Assembly: GCF_000807855.2 (NCBI RefSeq)
Contig: NZ_JRYR02000001.1
Span: 3,389,837 to 3,453,836, forward strand
Reading direction: 5' to 3'
DNA from: Flammeovirga pacifica
Lineage (GTDB): Bacteria > Bacteroidota > Bacteroidia > Cytophagales > Flammeovirgaceae
Length of the DNA: 64,000 nucleotides
Under the pieces are notes generated by a model. It did not search any database. It saw nothing but the letters and a program-made list of their open reading frames with translations, and was not told the DNA's origin. Shown in pieces: positions 45,634 through 55,325 of this stretch. The stretch's first letter is position 1; every line of letters starts with the position of its first letter. The translations under genes were made by a program, and so were the position numbers.

Positions 45634-47508
45634 ATGTATCCATCTTATGACGTCATTGTAATCGGCGGAGGTCACGCAGGATGTGAGGCCGCTAACGCTG
45701 CTGCTACTTTAGGATCTAAAGTCCTATTGATTACTATGAATATGCAAACCATCGCTCAGATGAGTTGTAACCCAGCAATGGGTGGTGTTGCTAAAGGTCA
45801 AATTGTAAGAGAAATAGATGCTCTTGGTGGTATGTCTGGTATTATAACAGATAAAACCATGATTCAGTTTAGAATGCTAAACAGATCAAAGGGACCTGCT
45901 ATGTGGAGTCCAAGAGCACAAAGTGACAGAATGATGTTTGCTCAAGAATGGAGAGATACCCTTGAGGCAAATATGAATGTTGATATTTGGCAAGAAATGG
46001 CAACCGAACTTGTTATGGATGGTGATAAAATCACAGGAGTAAAAACAAGTTTAGGTGTAGTATTTAATACCAAATCTGTAGTACTTACTAACGGAACTTT
46101 CTTAAATGGTTTGATCCATATTGGTGAAAAACAATTTGGAGGTGGCCGTAGTGGTGAGCACGCTGCAAAAGGTTTAACAGAACAATTAGTAGCTTTAGGT
46201 TTTGAGGCAGGTAGAATGAAAACCGGTACTCCTCCAAGAGTAGATGGTCGTTCTTTAAATTGGGAAAAACTACAAGAACAAGCAGGTGATGAAAACCCTG
46301 AGAAGTTCTCTTTCTCTGATCAAACAACAACTCTTACAAAACAAAGAAGTTGCTTTATTACCTATACTAGTAATGAAGTACATGATATATTAAAAACAGG
46401 TTTTGATAGATCTCCAATGTTTAATGGTAGAATCCAAGGTTTAGGACCAAGATACTGCCCATCAATTGAAGATAAAATCAACCGTTTTGCAGAGAGAGAT
46501 CGTCATCAAATATTTGTTGAACCCGAAGGTTGGAATACATGTGAAATGTATATCAATGGTTTCTCAACTTCACTTCCTGAAGATGTTCAATACAAAGCAT
46601 TGAGAAAAATTGAAGGTTTTGAAAATGCTAAAATGTTCAGACCTGGATATGCTATTGAGTATGACTTCTTCCCTCCTACTCAATTGAAACCAACATTAGA
46701 AACTAAGTTGATAGAGAACTTATATTTTGCTGGTCAGATTAATGGTACAACAGGATATGAAGAAGCTGCATCACAAGGTTTGATGGCAGGTATAAATGCT
46801 CATAATAAGGTAGTAGAAGCTGAGCCTTTTATCCTTAAAAGATCTGAAGCTTATATTGGTGTTCTTATTGATGACCTTATCAATAAGGGTACAGACGAGC
46901 CATACAGAATGTTTACTTCTCGTGCTGAGTATAGAATCTTGCTTAGACAAGATAATGCTGACATTAGATTAACACATTTAGGTCATCAATTAGGTCTAGC
47001 AACTGATGAACGTTTTAATGCTGTTCAAAAGAAAAAAGAACAAATTGAAACTACTATTGAAACTTTAAAAGAGACTAGTGTTAAAGTAGTAAATGCGAAT
47101 CCACATTTAGAAGCGAGTGGTTTACAAACTATGTCTCATGGTTTAAAGGCTGATAAGTTTTTAAAGAAGACAAAAGTAGGAATGGCTTTAACTATGGAAT
47201 GTGCTCCTTCATTAAAGGAAACATTTGCAGAGTTTGATATCAAAGCTTTAGAAGAAGCAGAGGTACTATTAAAGTATGAATCTTATATCGAGAAAGAAGA
47301 AAAAATTGCAGAGAAGTTAACCACATTGGAAAACTATAAAATTCCAGAAGGGTTTAACTTTAGAGAAATTACTTCTCTTTCATCTGAGTCTAGAGAAAAA
47401 TTATCTAAAGTAGGTCCTTTAACATTAGGTCAAGCATCAAGAATTAGTGGAGTTACTCCTGCAGATGTAACTATACTAATGGTTTATCTTGATAAGAAAA
47501 AGGCATAA
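45634..47508 (+). CDS. mnmG: tRNA uridine 5-carboxymethylaminomethyl enzyme MnmG (GidA)
   Basis: Protein of 624 residues, standard length. FAD-binding N-terminus with VIGGGHAGCEAA (10-21), then SCNPAMGGVAKGQIVREIDALGG, RSKGPAMWSPRAQSDR, TGTPPRVDGRS and the second GFxT block QINGTTGYEEAASQGLMAG; the C-terminal helical tRNA-binding domain follows, ending with GQASRISGVTPADVTILM. With MnmE it makes cmnm5U34 in tRNAs. In many bacteria gidA sits near the replication origin, as here. Confidence 0.97.
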   Translation: MYPSYDVIVIGGGHAGCEAANAAATLGSKVLLITMNMQTIAQMSCNPAMGGVAKGQIVREIDALGGMSGIITDKTMIQFRMLNRSKGPAMWSPRAQSDRMMFAQEWRDTLEANMNVDIWQEMATELVMDGDKITGVKTSLGVVFNTKSVVLTNGTFLNGLIHIGEKQFGGGRSGEHAAKGLTEQLVALGFEAGRMKTGTPPRVDGRSLNWEKLQEQAGDENPEKFSFSDQTTTLTKQRSCFITYTSNEVHDILKTGFDRSPMFNGRIQGLGPRYCPSIEDKINRFAERDRHQIFVEPEGWNTCEMYINGFSTSLPEDVQYKALRKIEGFENAKMFRPGYAIEYDFFPPTQLKPTLETKLIENLYFAGQINGTTGYEEAASQGLMAGINAHNKVVEAEPFILKRSEAYIGVLIDDLINKGTDEPYRMFTSRAEYRILLRQDNADIRLTHLGHQLGLATDERFNAVQKKKEQIETTIETLKETSVKVVNANPHLEASGLQTMSHGLKADKFLKKTKVGMALTMECAPSLKETFAEFDIKALEEAEVLLKYESYIEKEEKIAEKLTTLENYKIPEGFNFREITSLSSESREKLSKVGPLTLGQASRISGVTPADVTILMVYLDKKKA

Positions 47509-47529
47509 AAAAGGATTAAATTTTAATAA

Positions 47530-47566
47530 AAGGCATATCTCTTATTTAAGAGATATGCCTTATTTT
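47530..47566 (+). terminator. Intrinsic terminator after mnmG
   Basis: A 14-bp perfect stem AAGGCATATCTCTT (47530-47543) / AAGAGATATGCCTT (47548-47561) with a four-base loop and a short T-rich tail. Confidence 0.85.
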
Positions 47567-47641
47567 GTAAATTGAAATTTCAGAAAAATCAACACATGAA
47601 ATCTTTTATTTTCATGTGCTTTTATTAGTCACTTACCACTA

Positions 47642-49402
47642 ATGAACTTATTTAAAAAATCTATTCTTGCTATTGGAATTGCCTCAAGCCTTTATGGTTG
47701 TGCGGTAGTATCATCTCCTACAGGTGGTCCAAAAGATGAGATTCCTCCAAATTTTACAGCGAGTACTCCATTTGATGGACAAACAAATGTGGATAGTACT
47801 AAGCTAAAATTAACGTTGTATTTTGATGAACCTATACAAGAAGAAAAATTAAAACAGAATCTTATCATCACTCCTTATAAAAGTGATCTGAAGTATAAGA
47901 CAAAGATTTCTGGTAGGAAGGTCATTATGAATATAATGGATACACTACAATCGAATACCACTTATTATTTTGATTTTGGAAAAGCTATTGTAGATGTAAC
48001 AGAAAAAAACCCAGCAAAAAATGTTCGATTTTCTTTTAGTACAGGTTCTTACTTAGACTCTATTGAGGTAACAGGTACTGTTAGAGATTTAATGACAAAC
48101 GAACCAATAGAAGAAGGGATCATTGCTTTATACAATCCGTATGATTCACTTGATGTAAATACTGATCCTCCATTATATTTTTCTAAAACTGTAAAAGAAG
48201 GTTTATTTATTTTAGAAAGATTTAAACCAGGGTATTATACTATCTATGCCATCAAAGATGCTAATGAAGATTATAAATATACTTTGAGAGAGGAAAAAGT
48301 AGGCTTCTTCCCTGACTCTATTCTTCTAGATCAAAATATTGATGGTGTTACATTATATGTTAGAGATTATGATTTAGTAGATCTTAAATTTAATCGTCCT
48401 AAAAAAGAAAAAGAAGATATTCATCTTCAGTTCAATAAATTTGTTGTCGATTATAGATTAGAGTTGCCAGATAAAAACTCTTATACAGATAGTATTTTTA
48501 GTATGCCTTCTGGCACCGGAGAAATCAAATTATTGTATACAGGTTTAAGAGATATTGAAGATTCCGTTCATGTCAAAGGTTATGCAATAGACTCTTTAAA
48601 TACTAAAGTGGAATACGATACTTTGATTTTATTTCCGAGTAAATCAGAATTTTTAGCAGAGCAGAAAAGAGAAGAAAGAAAAAAGAATGGAGGTTTAATT
48701 GGTGGTGCATTAAAGCAAGTAGGTAATGCTTTAGGCGCAGAAAAAGAAGAAGAAGAAATTGTAAGAATTAGTTTTGATAAATTCTTACCTATTGATGCTG
48801 ATATAAAAGAAAAAGATTCTGTGGATGTAGTTCTGAAATTTCCACTACCAATGAAAGAATGGAATCTTGATAGTATGATGTATGTATGGAGTACCGATAC
48901 AGTACAACTAGATAGTTTGTTAGATGTAAATAATGTTGATTTATCATTTAACCACGATCATACTCAGTTAACTATTCCTGGGTTTTATGCTGACTCTGCT
49001 TTTAGTATCATCTTTAAGGATAACTCTTTTGTTTCTGTAAAAGGAGATTCAACAAAAAATAAAACTGTATCCTTCACTATCAAACAACCAGATAAATATG
49101 GAATTATTGAAGGCGAAGTAAAAGGTAGTCATGATCATTTTACAGTTCAACTATTGGATAGTAAAAATGAACCTTATATGGAAGTACATAATGAAAGAAA
49201 GTTTTCTTTCGAATTTGTAAAACCTGCTACTTATAAAATTAGAGTTCTTATTGATGAAAATGGAGATGGTGAATGGTTCCCTGGAGATTTTAAAAATAGG
49301 ATTCCACCAGAACCAACTGCTTTTTTTCCTTCACCAATCAAAGTAGAAGCTAATTGGGAAATAAGACGAGAGGATACTATTATTGATACAGATAAAAGAT
49401 AA
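47642..49402 (+). CDS. SbsA Ig-like domain lipoprotein
   Basis: Protein of 586 residues. Lipobox LYGC (Cys20) and the opening SPTGGPKDEIPPNF that marks a conserved Bacteroidota lipoprotein family, followed by an Ig-like SbsA domain (about 35-130: ASTPFDGQTNVD, KLTLYFDEPI, YYFDFGKAIVDVTE), a carboxypeptidase-regulatory-like region (IALYNPYDSL, FILERFKPGYYTIYAIKD) and a second Ig-like part. It should face the periplasm or surface. Function unknown. Confidence 0.88.
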   Translation: MNLFKKSILAIGIASSLYGCAVVSSPTGGPKDEIPPNFTASTPFDGQTNVDSTKLKLTLYFDEPIQEEKLKQNLIITPYKSDLKYKTKISGRKVIMNIMDTLQSNTTYYFDFGKAIVDVTEKNPAKNVRFSFSTGSYLDSIEVTGTVRDLMTNEPIEEGIIALYNPYDSLDVNTDPPLYFSKTVKEGLFILERFKPGYYTIYAIKDANEDYKYTLREEKVGFFPDSILLDQNIDGVTLYVRDYDLVDLKFNRPKKEKEDIHLQFNKFVVDYRLELPDKNSYTDSIFSMPSGTGEIKLLYTGLRDIEDSVHVKGYAIDSLNTKVEYDTLILFPSKSEFLAEQKREERKKNGGLIGGALKQVGNALGAEKEEEEIVRISFDKFLPIDADIKEKDSVDVVLKFPLPMKEWNLDSMMYVWSTDTVQLDSLLDVNNVDLSFNHDHTQLTIPGFYADSAFSIIFKDNSFVSVKGDSTKNKTVSFTIKQPDKYGIIEGEVKGSHDHFTVQLLDSKNEPYMEVHNERKFSFEFVKPATYKIRVLIDENGDGEWFPGDFKNRIPPEPTAFFPSPIKVEANWEIRREDTIIDTDKR

Positions 49403-49426
49403 ATATTCTTTGGTGTAAAATTTTTT

Positions 49427-49470
49427 AAAAACTAACTTAAGTTGAAATTACTTAGGTTAGTTTTTTTTTT
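49427..49470 (+). terminator. Intrinsic terminator after the Ig-like lipoprotein gene
   Basis: A 15-base stem with one mismatch (AAAACTAACTTAAGT 49427-49442 region / ACTTAGGTTAGTTTT 49450-49464) and a T10 tract. Confidence 0.85.
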
Positions 49471-49497
49471 GCAAACTAAAATCTTGAAATAGAATAA

Positions 49498-50577
49498 ATG
49501 GATATTAAACAAACTTCTGAAAACTTAACGATAGAAATTAAATGGTTTCGATCATCAATATTATTCGAAATGCTTTTTGCCATTCCTTGGATTGGTTTTA
49601 TATTTTTTTGGTATGGTAATGCAATAGAGTCAAATAATCTTATCGGTATGATTTTTCCACTTGCTCATGTAGGAGCTGGAGCATTCTTAATTTATAGAAT
49701 TGCTACAAGTATATTAAATAAGACTACCATAACTGTTGATCACAAAAAATTAAAAATATGGACCTCTCCTATTCCTCCTATCAACAATGGTGGAGCTTTT
49801 GAAGTTGAAATCCAAGACATCAAACAATTTTATGTAACTGAGGAAATTAAAAAAATTCAAAAAAATAATGACTCTTTTACTAAAGTCTATTCATTAAATA
49901 TTGCATATCACAACTCGAATAAAGACGACCAAGTTATTAATGGGAGTTGGTTTGAAAAAGAGAGTTATGAAATGAAGAATTTAGAAAATGTACTAGAGGA
50001 ATATTTAGGTATAAAAAATGAAGTGATTGCTGGAGAATATAAACCTAACTTGGAAATAAAAGCCACACCAACAAAAAAATATTATGATCCTACCAACGTA
50101 GGAATTGAAAGTATAGAAAAAGGTGGGGTGATAAAAATAAGTTTAGAAGATTATACGATTACAAAAAAACAGCAATATGAATGGGACGATAATTCTATTG
50201 TTTATGAGTTTGTAGGAAATCATATAGATGGTGTCTCTATATTTCATCATTTAGAAATTGAACATCAAAAAGTTTTATTGAAAAGTAAACCTATTCGTTT
50301 CTTTAGTTTAAAATCAGAAAATAATATTCAAGAGGATATCACTCTATCTCCTATCATCTTAAAATATAATGATCAGAAATACGATAAAATAAAAACGCAG
50401 AAAGGAATCTTATTTTCTAATTCGAACAATACACAATCTATGATGACGTTATATCAATCATTAGGAAATGAAACTGAGTATCTCTTATTGTTTAAAAATG
50501 GTAGTGAAAACTACTCTGCTTACTTAAGTGATCATATCAAAGAATCATTTATTAATCTGATTTTACCTAGAGGGTAA
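49498..50577 (+). CDS. Hypothetical protein with two membrane segments
   Basis: Protein of 359 residues. Two hydrophobic helices near the N-terminus (about 19-39 and 48-70), separated by a short loop, then a soluble part of roughly 290 residues rich in charged residues and beta strands (VDHKKLKIWTSPIPP, GGAFEVEIQDIKQFYV), which resembles PH-like or DUF-type membrane-associated domains. No family recognised. It is the last gene before the origin-like region and has its own strong terminator. Confidence 0.7.
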   Translation: MDIKQTSENLTIEIKWFRSSILFEMLFAIPWIGFIFFWYGNAIESNNLIGMIFPLAHVGAGAFLIYRIATSILNKTTITVDHKKLKIWTSPIPPINNGGAFEVEIQDIKQFYVTEEIKKIQKNNDSFTKVYSLNIAYHNSNKDDQVINGSWFEKESYEMKNLENVLEEYLGIKNEVIAGEYKPNLEIKATPTKKYYDPTNVGIESIEKGGVIKISLEDYTITKKQQYEWDDNSIVYEFVGNHIDGVSIFHHLEIEHQKVLLKSKPIRFFSLKSENNIQEDITLSPIILKYNDQKYDKIKTQKGILFSNSNNTQSMMTLYQSLGNETEYLLLFKNGSENYSAYLSDHIKESFINLILPRG

Positions 50578-50599
50578 ATAACTTCTTGTTGATCTATCG

Positions 50600-50638
50600 A
50601 AAAGCCTTTTAAATATCAATTATTTAAAAGGCTTTTTT
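50600..50638 (+). terminator. Intrinsic terminator after the 359-residue protein gene
   Basis: A 16-bp perfect stem (50600-50615 / 50621-50636) with a five-base loop and a T tract. Confidence 0.88.
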
Positions 50639-50639
50639 A

Positions 50640-51740
50640 CATACAATACCTACTATTAAATTACTAATTTGATAATGAACTCATTGTTAAAGCACCTATA
50701 CAGTACAGAATGTGTGAATAAGTTTTTATAAAGTTGTAAAATCCATAATCTTATATAAATACTTCTTAAAAAATATTAAAAAAACTACGTTTAAAGCATA
50801 GTTTTAAAGGTTTTGGGCAATAAGACTATAGTTTAACTCAAAGCACACTTTAGGTACTCATTATAAGGGATTTATGAGTTTTACACATTAATATTCACAC
50901 CTCATTCTTAAAACTGTTGATAACTTAGGTAGTTATCAACAGTTTTATCAACAAAAGTTAAGTTTCAATGATTATCCACTAAGTAACAAACAGCAAATGG
51001 GTTAATCACAAGGGGTAAATACACTCTTATATATTGATTATCAGACAAATAACACTTAATATATATCCCTAAATTCACATATCAACAAAAGTGCTATTCA
51101 CAGGATGTTTAATAATTAGGTTGTTTTAAGGTATTTATAATTGGAGTAACTATGTTTATAGAGAATTAGAAAATGTGTATTTCTTGATGAAATCAAATCA
51201 AAAAGCTATTCACATAGCTCGATTAATTTTTAATCAATAAAATGATTTAAAAAAGGTAAGATTGTGTATATTCATATAAATAATGTATCAAAACTTGACA
51301 TCAGAAAGGCTAAAGTTTAGTAATTGTACATTTAGAAGATATAACTGTATCTTATCCACATTATTCACACAGTAAATGTGAGTTAGTGTGATTAGTGAGT
51401 GAAATTATTGATAAGTGGTGTTTTTATCCACATTAGTTCACAAATTGGACTTATTCACGCTCTTCACAGAGGTGTGGATAAGAATATTCACTTCAAAAGG
51501 GCGCTTCTAAACACAGTATTTAACTGAATAACTTTAGTAGGGTGTTTTGTGTTAGTTATGTTGAAAAGCATCATAAAACACTGTTATTGTATACATTATA
51601 CTACAATTGACTATTGAATAGAAATGTGTGTAAGCTTAATATTCCTGTGAGTAAACCGTTTTATCAACTTATACACAGCCCTAATAACAATAAGAAAGAA
51701 TTTAAAATTTTTATTTTTCTATTATTTATCTTTTAAGGAA
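50640..51740. other. Probable chromosome replication origin (oriC)
   Basis: About 1.1 kb without any gene. Exact TTATNCACA DnaA boxes: 50713-50721 (minus), 51352-51360, 51361-51369 and 51424-51432 (plus), 51473-51481 (minus), 51669-51677 (plus). One-mismatch boxes: 50891-50899, 50972-50980, 51094-51102, 51206-51214, 51451-51459 and others. The densest cluster is 51352-51481. A nearly pure AT segment (51686-51736) beside the last box may be the unwinding element. The parS sites and mnmG lie about 4-6 kb upstream. dnaA itself is not in the window. Known alternatives would be an A/T-rich region with chance boxes; six exact hits in 1 kb makes that unlikely. Confidence 0.82.
50911..50945. repeat. 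15-bp perfect inverted repeat in oriC
   Basis: AAACTGTTGATAACT (50911-50925) / AGTTATCAACAGTTT (50931-50945) with a five-base centre. It is not followed by a T tract, so it is unlikely to be a terminator; a protein-binding dyad or a hairpin at the origin is more plausible. Confidence 0.7.
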
Positions 51741-53588
51741 ATGTTGAAAACCTCCATATCTCAAAAAATCAGATTACTCTTCCTTTTTCTCGGAGGTCTA
51801 TTTCTTCTAACTCAAAATGGGTGGGCTCAAAATAAAACGGAAGAGAAATTAGAACTGGCCCAGGAATATTATAAAACAGAAGAGTTTGATAAAGCTTTGG
51901 AGTTGTATCGTGATCTTGTAAAACAAAAAGAGTTGATCAGTCAAATCCATGAAAACTATTTAAGTATTCTTTTAAAAAAGGAATTATTGAAAGAAGCAGA
52001 TAAATATTTAAAAAAGCTGGTAAAATCAAATTCTGAGAATTCTACGTATCAGGTGGATTATTGTAGAGTAAAGTTGATAGAGAAAGATACAGTGCATGCG
52101 GATAAGTATTTTCATACCTATGTCAAACAAATTGTGAACAATACCACTAAGCTTAGATATACGGCTTTGTATTGTGCTGACCTAGGTTTATACGATTATG
52201 CTGAATACAGTTACAAAGAAGGTGAGAAAATAACTGGAGAGATGTTCTTCTATGAGTTGGCAGACCTCTACAATAAATCTGGGAAAAAAGACTTGATGAT
52301 CGATGAGTACCTTAAATTGCTCTCTGTGAAACCCGATCAGTTAGAGTATGTCCAAGTCGCTTTACAAGACAGACTAGTCTCAGAGGAAGAATTTGACCTA
52401 TTAGAGCCGAAATTACTTACGAAGGTCCAGAAGAATGCAGACATGACTGTATTTAATGAGATGATTGTATGGTATTATCTTCAACAAAAGAAATTTTATG
52501 GTGCGTTTATTCAAGCAAGAGCCTTGGACAAGAGGCTAAGATTAGAAGGTTATAAAATTTTAGAGATTGGTCGATTAGCCAAGAATAATCAAGATTATAA
52601 AAATGCACAGAAGATCTTCCAGTATTTGGTAGACAGATATAAAGAATATGCGGTTTATCCTGTGGCTAGAAAATTTCTAATTGAAACGAAAGAAGAAATA
52701 GTAAAAAGCACCTACCCTATCGATAGAAATCAAATTGAATCTCTAGTCAAAGATTACCAACAAATTATAAAAGAAATTGGGTTAAACGCTCAAACTGGAG
52801 ATGCAATGAGGAATATGGCTTTGTTACAAGCTTTCTATTTGAATCAAAGAGATTCAGCCATATCAGAATTAAAACAAATTATTGACAATCGTAATATTCC
52901 TAAGTCTTTGGTGTCACAAGCAAAACTAGATTTAGGAGATATTTATCTTTTAAAAGATGAACCTTGGGAGGCTTCTTTACTTTATTCACAAGTGGCTAAG
53001 AGTAATCGTGAATTAAAGATTGGACATGAAGCAAAACTAAAAAATGCCAAACTTCATTATTACACAGGAGATTTCAGATTAGCACAATCACAATTAGATG
53101 TTTTAAAATTGGCTACATCAAGAACGATAAGTAATGATGCGATGGCACTTTCACTTTTAATTGCCGATAATTTAAATCTTGATACAACTTCTTTAGCAAT
53201 GGAAGCTTATGCAAAAGTTGATTTGTTGGTTTTTCAGGGACAATATGAAAATGCGTTGAAAAGTTATGATCAAATGTTAGCTAATTTCAAAGGACACCGT
53301 TTAACAGATGAAATTCTTTGGGCTAAATCACAATTGTTGATAAAGCTTGGAAATTATGAAGAAGCTGTAGAACCACTAAAAGAAATTTTAGAGTTCCACG
53401 GTTATGATATTTGGGCTGATGATGCTAATTATCTACTTGGGGTCATTTATCAAGATCATCTAAAGAACAAAGAAGAGGCTATGCACTACTTTAAAGACCA
53501 TCTGATCAAATATAAAGGCTCAAGCTATGAAGTAGATGCTAGAAAGAGATTTAGACTCCTGAGAGGCGATAATATCAATAAATCGTAA
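51741..53588 (+). CDS. Secreted tetratricopeptide repeat protein
   Basis: Protein of 615 residues with a signal peptide (1-30, ending GWAQ). Helical TPR repeats cover most of the protein: LELAQEYYKTEEFDKALELYRDLVK near the start, KFYGAFIQARALDK, NAKLHYYTGDFRLAQSQLDVL and the last repeat EEAVEPLKEILEFHG... DDANYLLGVIYQ. It probably is a periplasmic or outer-membrane TPR scaffold. A Shine-Dalgarno-like AAGGAA precedes the ATG. It is the first gene to the right of the origin. Confidence 0.85.
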   Translation: MLKTSISQKIRLLFLFLGGLFLLTQNGWAQNKTEEKLELAQEYYKTEEFDKALELYRDLVKQKELISQIHENYLSILLKKELLKEADKYLKKLVKSNSENSTYQVDYCRVKLIEKDTVHADKYFHTYVKQIVNNTTKLRYTALYCADLGLYDYAEYSYKEGEKITGEMFFYELADLYNKSGKKDLMIDEYLKLLSVKPDQLEYVQVALQDRLVSEEEFDLLEPKLLTKVQKNADMTVFNEMIVWYYLQQKKFYGAFIQARALDKRLRLEGYKILEIGRLAKNNQDYKNAQKIFQYLVDRYKEYAVYPVARKFLIETKEEIVKSTYPIDRNQIESLVKDYQQIIKEIGLNAQTGDAMRNMALLQAFYLNQRDSAISELKQIIDNRNIPKSLVSQAKLDLGDIYLLKDEPWEASLLYSQVAKSNRELKIGHEAKLKNAKLHYYTGDFRLAQSQLDVLKLATSRTISNDAMALSLLIADNLNLDTTSLAMEAYAKVDLLVFQGQYENALKSYDQMLANFKGHRLTDEILWAKSQLLIKLGNYEEAVEPLKEILEFHGYDIWADDANYLLGVIYQDHLKNKEEAMHYFKDHLIKYKGSSYEVDARKRFRLLRGDNINKS

Positions 53589-53722
53589 GTTGAAAATTCG
53601 GAGTTTATGTAATTTTTATCAACAATTTGTTGGTAAATGTTAAATAATGATTGAATATTCATTTTCTTATTCAAGATTACAACCTATTTAAAATCATTCA
53701 CGTTTCAAAGAACAATTAAACT

Positions 53723-53782
53723 CATCAAGGTAATACGTATTACTCTTTCAAGCCTTGATGTACGACAGTTTTTCCAAACTGT
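53723..53782 (+). repeat. Two hairpins in the YiaA-like gene leader
   Basis: CATCAAGG (53723-53730) / CCTTGATG (53753-53760) encloses the perfect palindrome GTAATACGTATTAC (53730-53743); it is followed by ACAGTTT (53765-53771) / AAACTGT (53776-53782). The second is followed by a short T run and may terminate transcription from the TPR gene; the first palindrome could be an operator. Confidence 0.6.
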
Positions 53783-53807
53783 TGATTTTTCACGAAACAT
53801 TTGAATT

Positions 53808-54206
53808 ATGAGTGCTAAACCATCTAATGCCTATACTATCTCTTCTTGGGTAGCTTTTATCGCTGGCGTTGCCGGATATTTTATTGGTTTATTTAGAGCA
53901 GAAATGGAATTAAACGAAAAAGGATATTATTTAACAGTAATGCTTTTTGCTTTATTTTCAGCTATTTCCGTACAAAAATCGGTAAGAGACAAAGAAGAAT
54001 TTATACAAGTATCAAACTTGTATTATGGAATAAGTTGGTTCTCTTTGATTGCCTCAATAGCCTTGTTAACATTAGGTTTATTTAATGCAGAAATACTACC
54101 AAGTGAAAAAGGTTTTTATGCTTTTGGATTCTTGTTAAGTATTTTTAGTGCAATCACCATTCAAAAAAATACAAGAGATAAAATCAGTTATGAAAATAAT
54201 AACTAA
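53808..54206 (+). CDS. YiaA/YiaB-type two-repeat inner membrane protein
   Basis: Protein of 132 residues with four membrane helices in two similar halves: SSWVAFIAGVAGYFIGLFRAEMELNEKGYY and YGISWFSLIASIALLTLGLFNAEILPSEKGFY, each with the GLF.AE...EKG(Y/F)Y motif typical of YiaA/YiaB. Function of the family unknown. Ends in a strong bidirectional terminator. A structured leader precedes it. Confidence 0.87.
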   Translation: MSAKPSNAYTISSWVAFIAGVAGYFIGLFRAEMELNEKGYYLTVMLFALFSAISVQKSVRDKEEFIQVSNLYYGISWFSLIASIALLTLGLFNAEILPSEKGFYAFGFLLSIFSAITIQKNTRDKISYENNN

Positions 54207-54223
54207 CTGATGAATTTTATAAA

Positions 54224-54257
54224 AAAGGCGTCAAATATCAACATTTGACGCCTTTTC
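54224..54257. terminator. Bidirectional terminator
   Basis: A 14-bp perfect stem (54224-54237 / 54244-54257) between the convergent YiaA-like and methyltransferase genes, with T tracts on both strands. Confidence 0.9.
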
Positions 54258-54260
54258 TGT

Positions 54261-55010
54261 TTATAACTTTTCTACAACGAAGATCATTCGATCAGATTTC
54301 TCTCTTTCGAACTTATTCAGTTGATAATCTCCAAAAGTGTGAACAATTTTTAGATTTACAGCTTCAAAAAGGTATCTAAAATCTTTATTTTTCAACGCTT
54401 CTACCCTTTCTGTGAATAAGTAATCTTTTCCTTCATCAGTAAAAGCAATTTCTTTCATTACATGACGATTTTTCAAATACTTGTGCACATGAAAAGTCAT
54501 ATCTTGACGATTTATCTCCGACTTTTCCGGTAAACTGTTGATGACTTTATAAGTATTGAAATAATCGAGAACAAACTTCCCCCCTTTTTTCAAACTGTGA
54601 GCAATCATTTGTAAAGCTTGTAAATCTTCTTCTTCTGTCTCAAAATAGCCAAATGATGTGAATAAGTTGAAGATATAATCATATTCTTCTTTCTTATACA
54701 ACTCTCTCATATCGTGAGTATTGAATTGGAGGTGATCATTCTCAAATTCTTTGGCATATTGAATACTTTCTGTGGATAAATCAATGCCTTCAACATCGTA
54801 TCCTAACTTGTTTAAAAAGATAGAATGTCTTCCTTTTCCACAAGCTAAATCGAGTACTTTATCGTTAGTTTTTAATTCAAGGTGAGAAGATAAAACTCTC
54901 ATAAACTCTTCAGCTTCCTTAAAATCTCTATTAGAATATAGAATATGATAATAAGGGGTATTAAACCACTGATCGAACCACTCCTCTCCTTTTTGCATCA
55001 CCTTTTTCAT
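54261..55010 (-). CDS. Class I SAM-dependent methyltransferase
   Basis: Protein of 249 residues, Rossmann-like. Motif I VLDLACGKGRH (52-62), then GIDLSTESIQYAKEF (motif II acid), FNTHDMRELY and YDYIFNLFTSFGYF. No signal peptide, so cytoplasmic. The acceptor molecule is unknown; the family includes small-molecule and tRNA methyltransferases. Monocistronic, ending at the shared terminator. Confidence 0.9.
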   Translation of the reverse strand: MKKVMQKGEEWFDQWFNTPYYHILYSNRDFKEAEEFMRVLSSHLELKTNDKVLDLACGKGRHSIFLNKLGYDVEGIDLSTESIQYAKEFENDHLQFNTHDMRELYKKEEYDYIFNLFTSFGYFETEEEDLQALQMIAHSLKKGGKFVLDYFNTYKVINSLPEKSEINRQDMTFHVHKYLKNRHVMKEIAFTDEGKDYLFTERVEALKNKDFRYLFEAVNLKIVHTFGDYQLNKFEREKSDRMIFVVEKL

Positions 55011-55256
55011 TAATAATAATTGAATGATTATTTCACATAAGGTAAACGCAAAAGTAAAGTAAATGATTTATTGTACAAATAAATGTTTAGAACTAAATGA
55101 AGCTTGAGGAGCTATAGCTCTTAAAAACGAAAGAAAACTAAGGTGATTTATCAATTAATTGAGATAGATAAGAGTTTCAATTCTTTGAAATCATCCTATT
55201 TATCAAAACATCTGTTATTCAAAGGACAAACAAGTGATAAACTTGATCAAATTATT

Positions 55257-55264
55257 TAACTTTG
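55257..55264 (+). promoter_or_regulatory. Probable metG promoter (-7 element)
   Basis: TAACTTTG matches TAnnTTTG. No TTG at the expected 19-21 base distance. A start at about 55271 leaves 55 bases of leader before the ATG at 55326 and only 13 before the ATG at 55284, supporting the shorter protein. A small hairpin ATCGAC/GTCGAT (55267-55281) follows. Confidence 0.5.
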
Positions 55265-55325
55265 CCATCGACTTTGTCGATTAATGGAAAAAGTCGTTGG
55301 ATCTGTAAAAACAAGAAGACACTAC

